Origin: Svornostia sp051306365
GTDB lineage: Bacteria; Actinomycetota; Thermoleophilia; Solirubrobacterales; Solirubrobacteraceae
NCBI GenBank assembly: GCA_051306365.1
Contig: JBPPNC010000120.1
Span: 12,366 to 76,365 of the forward strand
Direction of reading: 5' to 3'
DNA length: 64,000 bases
Part shown: positions 58,409 through 64,000 of the stretch, piece by piece
How positions within the stretch are numbered: position 1 is the first letter of the stretch
Layout of the letters: the number at the start of each line of letters is the position of its first letter
The notes under the pieces: generated by a model
Database searches by the model: none
What the model was told of the DNA's origin: nothing
What the model saw: only the letters and a program-made list of their open reading frames with translations
Program-made: the position numbers and the translations under genes

Positions 58409-59173
58409 GTGCTCCTCGTCGTCGATGTCGGCAACACCCAGACGCATTTCGGCACGTTCGACGGCGAACGGCTTGTCGAGCACTGGCGTTTCGCGTCGGT
58501 GCGCACGAGCACCGCAGACGAGCTGGGCGCCGCGCTGCGCTCGCTGCTCGAGCTGCGCGGCGTCGGCCTCGCCGACCTCGACGCGTCGATCGTGTCCTCC
58601 ACGGTGCCCGAGCTTGCACCCGAGTGGGCGCAGGTCGGTGAGCGCTACCTCGGCCACGAGACGATCGTCGTCGGCCCCGGCGTGAAGACCGGCATGCCCA
58701 TCCGTCTTGACAATCCGCGGGAGCTGGGCGCAGACAGGCTCGTCAACGCAGTGGCGGCGCACGCGAAGGTCGGCGGCCCATGCATCGTCGTCGACTTCGG
58801 CACGGCCATCACGTACGACGCGGTCTCTGCGGCCGGCGAGTACCTCGGCGGGATCATCGCGCCGGGGGTCGAGATCTCCATGGACGCGCTCACGTCACGG
58901 GGCGCGAAGCTGCCGAAGATCGACCTCGCCGAGCCGCGCTCGCTCATCGGCAGGTCCACGGTGGACGCCATCCGCAGCGGCATCATCTACGGCTTCGCCT
59001 CGGCGGTGGACGGCATCGTGGGCCGGCTGCGCGGCGAGCTGGGGCCGGACACGCCGACGATCGCCACGGGCGGGCTCGCGCGGGCGATCGTGCCGCACAC
59101 GACGCAGATCGACGAGGTCGATGACCTCTTGACGCTCACCGGGCTGCGGCTGATTCATGAGCGCAATGCGTAG
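58409..59173 (+). CDS. coaX: type III pantothenate kinase
   Basis: The product has 254 residues. Motifs: VDVGNTQTHFGTF, DNPRELGADRLVNAVAAH, VDFGTAITYDAVS, GGIIAPGVEISMDAL. It phosphorylates pantothenate, first step to CoA. Conserved order with folK and lysS as in other actinobacteria. GTG start. Confidence 0.94.
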   Translation: MLLVVDVGNTQTHFGTFDGERLVEHWRFASVRTSTADELGAALRSLLELRGVGLADLDASIVSSTVPELAPEWAQVGERYLGHETIVVGPGVKTGMPIRLDNPRELGADRLVNAVAAHAKVGGPCIVVDFGTAITYDAVSAAGEYLGGIIAPGVEISMDALTSRGAKLPKIDLAEPRSLIGRSTVDAIRSGIIYGFASAVDGIVGRLRGELGPDTPTIATGGLARAIVPHTTQIDEVDDLLTLTGLRLIHERNA

Positions 59174-59354
59174 CCCACCGGGCTGACCAGGCGGCCAGCG
59201 GGGGTGGGCCGCAAGCAGCCCGTTCCCGTCGGGCGTGAGCCGGTAACCACCGTCGGCGCCCTCGAGCGCGCCGGCCGCCAGCAGCTCCCAGATCACGAGG
59301 CGTCGGCCGCGCGCTTCTAGTCTGTGGGTTTGGACCTCCGGTCCACGCCTCCCT
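59174..59354 (-). other. intergenic, with possible wHTH gene remnant
   Basis: On the minus strand 59155-59310 can be read as RRLVIWELLAAGALEGADGG followed by YRLTPDGNGLLAAHP, which looks like the end of a winged-helix domain, but there is no intact gene. The + strand has TAGTCT at about 59317-59322 and a GGACC-TCC-GGTCC repeat before the dus gene. Confidence 0.25.
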
Positions 59355-60356
59355 ATGCGCCGCCTCACCGACAGCTGGCAGCTCGCCGACCTGACGATCC
59401 CCAACCGGGTGGTCCTCGCGCCCCTGGCCGGGATCGGGAACTGGTTCGTGCGCCTGCAGGCCCAGCGCTACGGCGCGGGGCTGACGGTCAGCGAGATGGT
59501 CTCCAGCCACGCCGTGCACTACGGCAACGAGAAGACCTGCACGGAGCTGCTGCGCATCCACCCCGACGAGCGCACGACGGGCCCCGGCGGGCCGGTGGCC
59601 ATCCAGCTCTTCGGCCAGGACCCCGACGTGATGCGCAGCGCCGCGCGCACGGTCGCCGACGCGGGAGCCGACATCATCGACCTGAACATGGGCTGCCCGG
59701 TCCCGAAGGTCATGAAGACGGGCGCGGGCGCCGCGCTCATCAAGGACCCGGACACCGCCGTCGCGGTCGCCGCCGCCGCGCACGAGGGCAGCGGGCTGCC
59801 CGTCACCGTGAAGCTGCGCAGCGCCGTGAAGAAGGGCGAGGCTGACGGGTTCGAGCTCGCGCGTCGCCTCGTGCATGAAGCCGGCGTCGAGGCCATCTGC
59901 TTCCACCCCCGCAGCGCGCAGGTCCACCACACGGGCGAGCCCGATCTCGAGCTGGCGAAGGCGCTGGTGGACGACCTGCCCGTCCCCGTGATCCTGTCCG
60001 GCGGGATGAACGAGCCGGCGTGGATCGTCGACGCGTTCACGTCCACCGGCGCCGAGGCGATCATGCTCGCGCGCGGCGGCCTCGGGAACCCCTGGCTCTT
60101 CGCACGCCTGCTGGAGCAGTACGAAGGCGAGCCGTCGCGCAACGAGATCCTCGACGAGCTCGACTGGGTGCTCGTCCGGGCTGTCGAGCACCTCGGTGCC
60201 GATCGCGCGGGCCGGTACCTGCGCAAGTTCTACCCCTGGTACGTCGACCGGCTGGGGGAGGGCAAGGCGCTGCAGAAGGCGCTGCAGGCCACGGCCACCG
60301 TGGACGAGGCGCGGGCCGTGCTCGCGCCGCTGCGCCCGGCTGCCACGGCGGCCTGA
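59355..60356 (+). CDS. dusB: tRNA-dihydrouridine synthase, DusB type
   Basis: The product has 333 residues. FMN barrel motifs: NRVVLAPLAGIGNWFVR, IQLFGQDPDVM, DLNMGCPVPKVMKTGAGAAL and ICFHPRSAQVHHTG, then VILSGGMNEP and LARGGLGNPWLF. It reduces uridine in tRNA D-loop. It lies between coaX and greA. Confidence 0.88.
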   Translation: MRRLTDSWQLADLTIPNRVVLAPLAGIGNWFVRLQAQRYGAGLTVSEMVSSHAVHYGNEKTCTELLRIHPDERTTGPGGPVAIQLFGQDPDVMRSAARTVADAGADIIDLNMGCPVPKVMKTGAGAALIKDPDTAVAVAAAAHEGSGLPVTVKLRSAVKKGEADGFELARRLVHEAGVEAICFHPRSAQVHHTGEPDLELAKALVDDLPVPVILSGGMNEPAWIVDAFTSTGAEAIMLARGGLGNPWLFARLLEQYEGEPSRNEILDELDWVLVRAVEHLGADRAGRYLRKFYPWYVDRLGEGKALQKALQATATVDEARAVLAPLRPAATAA

Positions 60357-60425
60357 ACGGCCGTCCGAGCACGCCTCAGTCCGCTGCTACACTCTCGCGC
60401 TCGCCGGGCCTGTTTACCTACTGTC

Positions 60426-60443
60426 CCCCCGGCATTGCGGGGG
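60426..60443 (+). promoter_or_regulatory. 5-bp GC hairpin in the greA leader
   Basis: CCCCC (60426-60430) pairs with GGGGG (60439-60443) around GGCATTGC, ending 10 bases before the greA ATG. It could hinder initiation or act as an attenuator; leader RNAs upstream of greA are known in other bacteria. Confidence 0.35.
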
Positions 60444-60453
60444 ATTTGCGCTT

Positions 60454-60936
60454 ATGCCGAAGGACGTCATCCTCACTCGCGAAGGTCTTGAGAAGCTCAA
60501 GGAAGAGCTGCAGTTCCTCTCGACCGAGAAGCGCCGTGAGGTGGCCGAGCGCATCAAGGAGGCCCGGGAGTTCGGGGATATCTCCGAGAACTCCGAGTAC
60601 GACGACGCGAAGAACGAGCAGGCCATGCTCGAGTCGCGCATCGCGCAGGTCGAGGAGAAGCTCCGCTCCGCCACGGTGATCGAGGCGGGCGACGTCTCCA
60701 CCGACGAGGTGCAGGTCGGCTCCGTCGTCCACGTCAAGGACGAGCAGAGCGGCAAGTCGCAGAAGTTCACGATCGTCGGCTCCGCCGAGGCCAGCGTGGC
60801 CGAGGGCAAGCTCTCGAACGAGTCGCCGGTCGGCCGCGCGCTGCTGGGCCACAAGAAGAACGACGTCGTCGACGTTTCGCTGCCCAACGGCAAGGCCCGG
60901 CAGCTGAAGGTCACCAAGATCGACGTCGGGCTCTAG
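60454..60936 (+). CDS. greA: transcription elongation factor GreA
   Basis: The product has 160 residues. Coiled coil with the acidic tip GDISENSEYDDAKNEQ and the C-terminal FKBP-like part VGSVVHVKDEQSG, PVGRALLGHKKND. It rescues backtracked RNA polymerase. Start ATG 60454 is family-typical (MPKDVILTREG). Confidence 0.95.
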   Translation: MPKDVILTREGLEKLKEELQFLSTEKRREVAERIKEAREFGDISENSEYDDAKNEQAMLESRIAQVEEKLRSATVIEAGDVSTDEVQVGSVVHVKDEQSGKSQKFTIVGSAEASVAEGKLSNESPVGRALLGHKKNDVVDVSLPNGKARQLKVTKIDVGL

Positions 60937-60944
60937 CCCTCCCG

Positions 60945-62381
60945 ATGGAGGACGAGCTCCTCGCACAGCGGCGGGAGAAGCTCGACCGCCTTCGCGCCGA
61001 CGGGATCGATCCGTTCCCGCACGCCTACCCGGGCGTCGAGACGGTCGCGTCTGTGCGCGCCGCCCACGAGGGGCTGGCCGACGGGGAGGAGACCGAGGTC
61101 ACCCACCGGGTCGCCGGCCGGATCGCCGCGCGCCGCGGGCAGGGCAGGATGGCCTTCATCGACCTGGTCGACCGCTCCGGGCGCCTCCAGCTGCAGGCGC
61201 GCCTGGACGTGCTCGGTGAGGAGGTCCACCAGCGACTGCTGGGCCTGGATCTCGGCGATCTGATCGGCGTCGACGGCACCGCGTTCATGAGCCGCCGCGG
61301 CGAGCTCACGCTGCGCGTCGACGGATTCGACGTCCTCGCCAAGTCGCTGCGCCCGCCGCCGGACAAGCACCACGGCCTGCACGATGTCGAGACGCGCTAC
61401 CGCCAGCGCGAGCTCGACCTCATGGCCAACGACGAGTCGCGTGACGTCTTCATCGCCCGCGCGAAGATCATCAGCGCGGTCCGCCGCACGCTCGACGACG
61501 ACGGGTTCGTGGAGGTCGAGACGCCCACGCTCGTCTCGCTGTACGGCGGCGCGCTGGCCAAGCCGTTCACGACGCACTTCAACGCGCTGCACCAGGATAT
61601 GTACCTGCGCATCGCCACCGAGCTCTACCTCAAGCGCCTCATCGTCGGCGGCCTCGAGCGGGTCTACGAGCTGGGCAAGAACTTCCGCAACGAGGGGCTG
61701 TCGCCGCGGCACAACCCCGAGTTCACGATGATCGAGTGGTATGAGGCCTACGCCGACTACCTCGACGAGACCGTACGCGTCGAGCAGATCATCCGGGCCG
61801 CCGCCGAAGCCATCGATTACCAGGGCGAGCTGAAGGTCTACGAGCCGTGGGCGCGGATCACGCTGCGCGACGCCGTGCGCGAGCAGACCGGCATCGACGT
61901 GCTCGAACATCGCGAGCGCGACGCGCTGGCCGCGGCCATCGGCGACCGCGTTCCCACGGATGGCCGCACGTGGCCGCAGTTGGTCGACGACCTGCTCGGC
62001 GAGTTCGTCGAGCCCACACTGCAGCAGCCCACCTTCCTCCTCGACTACCCGGTCGAGCTCTCGCCCTTCGCCAAGCGCCATCGCGAGATCGACGGCCTGA
62101 CCGAGCGCTTCGAGGCCTACATCTGCGGGATCGAGATCGCCAACGCGTTCACCGAGCTCAACGACCCCGACGATCAGCGTGCGCGATTCGAGGCGCAGGC
62201 GCGCTACGCGGGGGAGGGCGACGAGGAGGCGCAGCCGTACGACGAGAGCTACGTCCGCGCACTCGAGCACGGCATGCCGCCCACCGGCGGCGTGGGGGTC
62301 GGCATCGACCGCCTGACGATGATTCTCACGGGCCGGCAGACGATCCGCGAAGTCATCCTGTTCCCCGCATTGCGGGACTGA
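60945..62381 (+). CDS. lysS: lysyl-tRNA synthetase, class II
   Basis: The product has 478 residues, slightly short. Anticodon-binding OB domain about 50-140; class II motif 2 is FRNEGLSPRHNPEFTMIEWY, motif 3 is PTGGVGVGIDRLTMILTG. Starts 8 bases after greA. Its position before clpC is conserved in actinobacteria. Confidence 0.95.
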   Translation: MEDELLAQRREKLDRLRADGIDPFPHAYPGVETVASVRAAHEGLADGEETEVTHRVAGRIAARRGQGRMAFIDLVDRSGRLQLQARLDVLGEEVHQRLLGLDLGDLIGVDGTAFMSRRGELTLRVDGFDVLAKSLRPPPDKHHGLHDVETRYRQRELDLMANDESRDVFIARAKIISAVRRTLDDDGFVEVETPTLVSLYGGALAKPFTTHFNALHQDMYLRIATELYLKRLIVGGLERVYELGKNFRNEGLSPRHNPEFTMIEWYEAYADYLDETVRVEQIIRAAAEAIDYQGELKVYEPWARITLRDAVREQTGIDVLEHRERDALAAAIGDRVPTDGRTWPQLVDDLLGEFVEPTLQQPTFLLDYPVELSPFAKRHREIDGLTERFEAYICGIEIANAFTELNDPDDQRARFEAQARYAGEGDEEAQPYDESYVRALEHGMPPTGGVGVGIDRLTMILTGRQTIREVILFPALRD

Positions 62382-62399
62382 TGTGCCGGCACGTACGCC

Positions 62400-62630
62400 A
62401 TGGCGCCGGCGATCGTCGCCGCGGGCAGCAGGTCGTCGGGTTCCGGCAACGGCGTCGCGAACCCGATTTCCCCCAGGGGCGGAGGCGTGCACCTGCCGTT
62501 CCTGGGGGCCACGGTGACCCTGGGACGGTACGACAGCGCGAGGAAGGAGTGGTTCGTCCGCGTCAAGGCGGGCAAGCCGAAGCAGCCGCTCAGGCTGGAG
62601 ATCCTGGCCTGTGGCTCGCGCGCGACGTGA
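62400..62630 (+). CDS. doubtful small ORF between lysS and clpC
   Basis: A 76-codon frame begins Ser/Gly-rich and then reads GVHLPFLGATVTLGRYDSAR and KEWFVRVKAGKPKQ, with GC-rich third positions. No ribosome binding site or family is seen. It could be a fragment of a larger exported protein. The rest of 62382-62850 shows no other gene; TAGGAT near 62683 is a possible -10 for clpC. Confidence 0.3.
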   Translation: MAPAIVAAGSRSSGSGNGVANPISPRGGGVHLPFLGATVTLGRYDSARKEWFVRVKAGKPKQPLRLEILACGSRAT

Positions 62631-62850
62631 TCGACGGTTCCTCCGCCGTCGTCAAACGGCCGGAGGACGAAGAAGCGGTTGGTAGGATGAGCTATGCCCG
62701 GCGAATGCCTCCGAACTACTCATCCTCCGGCCGGCTCGGCCGATAGAGGGGGTAGAACGGAGACGTACGCGTCCCCGAAGCCCGTCCGCCCGTACCACTT
62801 CCGCATCTTGAGCTCGAGGCTCCGCCCCAGCAGGAAGGACACGTAGCACC

Positions 62851-64000
62851 ATGTTCGAGCGATTCACTGAACGAGCCCGGCAGGTCGTCGTTCTCGCCCA
62901 GGAAGAGGCGCGGACGCTCAAGCACAACTACATCGGCACCGAGCACATCCTTCTCGGACTCCTGCGTGAGGAAGAAGGGCTCGCCGCTCGCGTCCTCGAG
63001 AGCCTGGACATCACCGTGGAGCGCGTGCGCGCCCAGGTGGTCCGCATCGTGGGCTCGGGCGAGGAGGTCACCTCCGGGCAGATCCCCTTTACGCCACGGG
63101 CGAAGAAGGTGCTTGAGCTTGCGCTCCGCGAGGCCCTGAGCCTCGGCCACAACTACATCGGCACCGAGCACATCCTGCTGGGGCTCGTGCGCGAGAACGA
63201 GGGCGTGGCCGCGCGCATCCTGCTGGACTTCGACGCCGACAGCGAGAAGATCCGCAACGAGGTCATCCGCATGCTGTCCGGGCCCGGCGGTCGCCGCCAG
63301 GGTCAGGGCTCGGGATCCGGCGGCGGGGCGGGAGCGGGCGCGGGCGCGGGCGCGCAGGGCGAGGGCAAGAAGTCCTCCAAGCTGCTCGACCAGTTCGGCC
63401 GCAACCTCACGAAGCTCGCCAGCGAGGGTAAGCTCGATCCGGTCGTCGGTCGCGAGACCGAGATCGAGCGGATCATGCAGATCCTCTCGCGGCGCACCAA
63501 GAACAACCCCGTGCTGATCGGCGAGCCGGGCGTCGGCAAGACCGCCGTCGTCGAGGGCCTCGCCCAGCGCATCACCAACGCCGACGTGCCGGAGCTGCTG
63601 AAGAACAAGCAGATCTACACGCTCGACCTGGCGGCCCTGGTCGCCGGCTCGAAGTACCGCGGCGAGTTCGAGGAGCGTCTGAAGAAGGTGATGAAGGAGA
63701 TCACCCAGCGCGGCGACATCATTCTCTTCATCGACGAGCTCCACAACCTCGTCGGAGCGGGAGCGGCCGAGGGCGCGATCGACGCGGCCTCGATCCTGAA
63801 GCCGGCGCTGGCACGCGGTGAGCTGCAGACGATCGGCGCGACGACGCTCGACGAGTACCGCAAGTACCTCGAGCGCGATTCGGCGATCGAGCGGCGCTTC
63901 CAGCAGGTCAAGGTCGGCGAGCCCTCGATCCCCGACACGGTGAAGATCCTCGAGGGTCTTCGCGAGCGCTACGAGACCCACCACCGGGTCGGCATCACCG
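62851..64000 (+). CDS. clpC: ATP-dependent Clp protease ATPase ClpC (3' end outside window)
   Basis: 383 codons are present. N-terminal double repeat (ERFTERARQVVVLAQEEART and TPRAKKVLELALREALSLGH, both with NYIGTEHILLGL), a Gly/Ala linker (SGSGGGAGAGAGAG), then the first AAA+ domain: GEPGVGKTAVVEGLAQR, IILFIDELHNLVG and TIGATTLDEYRKYLERD. It unfolds proteins for ClpP. AGGAAGG lies 12 bases upstream. No CtsR/ClgR-type operator was recognised. Confidence 0.95.
   Translation, partial: MFERFTERARQVVVLAQEEARTLKHNYIGTEHILLGLLREEEGLAARVLESLDITVERVRAQVVRIVGSGEEVTSGQIPFTPRAKKVLELALREALSLGHNYIGTEHILLGLVRENEGVAARILLDFDADSEKIRNEVIRMLSGPGGRRQGQGSGSGGGAGAGAGAGAQGEGKKSSKLLDQFGRNLTKLASEGKLDPVVGRETEIERIMQILSRRTKNNPVLIGEPGVGKTAVVEGLAQRITNADVPELLKNKQIYTLDLAALVAGSKYRGEFEERLKKVMKEITQRGDIILFIDELHNLVGAGAAEGAIDAASILKPALARGELQTIGATTLDEYRKYLERDSAIERRFQQVKVGEPSIPDTVKILEGLRERYETHHRVGIT

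Overview
The window is a high-GC, gene-dense actinobacterial chromosome segment. It has many GTG starts, chains of 1-4 base start/stop overlaps, an actinobacterial-type integration host factor, a six-protein Mce set, and the tilS-hpt-ftsH-fol-coaX-lysS-clpC order typical of Actinobacteria. Several proteins resemble families I associate with Thermoleophilia (Solirubrobacterales). That placement is an inference from protein character and gene order, not a computed phylogeny.

Layout. (1) 1-12273: one tightly coupled + strand operon with six MCE/MlaD proteins (the first cut by the window edge), an MmpL-like RND transporter, a membrane-anchored redoxin and a B3/B4-domain protein. It is probably an envelope lipid transport system. 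(2) 12309-18257: small membrane and unknown proteins, a VOC protein, mIHF, an alpha-oxoamine synthase divergent from a GNAT-like protein, and an AlkA-like glycosylase. (3) 18140-20798: a thiamine-precursor ABC transporter under a TPP riboswitch, on the minus strand. (4) 20938-24006: a CHASE-PAS-GGDEF-EAL c-di-GMP protein. (5) 24007-27279: a rearranged accessory patch with a duplicated 88-bp element carrying two TTCCGCGGAA palindromes, a truncated nucleotidyltransferase next to its partner gene, a copied 3' end of the neighbouring VWA gene, and a secreted propeller-like protein. (6) 27280-36128: MoxR/CoxE-type genes, an EVE protein, an ArsA/Get3-like ATPase, a secreted C5-epimerase-like protein, a lipoprotein and TerC. 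(7) 36129-43140: EAL and thioesterase remnants, acyl-CoA dehydrogenase, PadR, a winged-helix protein, a split hydroxyacyl-CoA dehydrogenase/enoyl-CoA hydratase pair and a sirtuin. (8) 43167-49597: HAD hydrolase, lytic transglycosylase, nucleoside phosphorylase and small coiled-coil and SCP2-like proteins. (9) 49824-64000: a MerR-cyclase, then tilS, hpt, ftsH, folP, folB, thioesterase, folK, GST-like, coaX, dusB, greA, lysS and the 5' part of clpC.

The main sequence-level surprises are regulatory. A TANNNT -10-like hexamer lies 6-9 bases before many start codons, which suggests leaderless transcription. In three cases the hexamer begins with the TAG stop codon of the upstream gene. One 23-base divergent spacer carries two overlapping hexamers. 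A 66-codon membrane-protein gene between ftsH and folP has an AGGAGG ribosome binding site inside an 11-bp stem. No tRNA, rRNA, CRISPR array, insertion sequence or prophage was seen.
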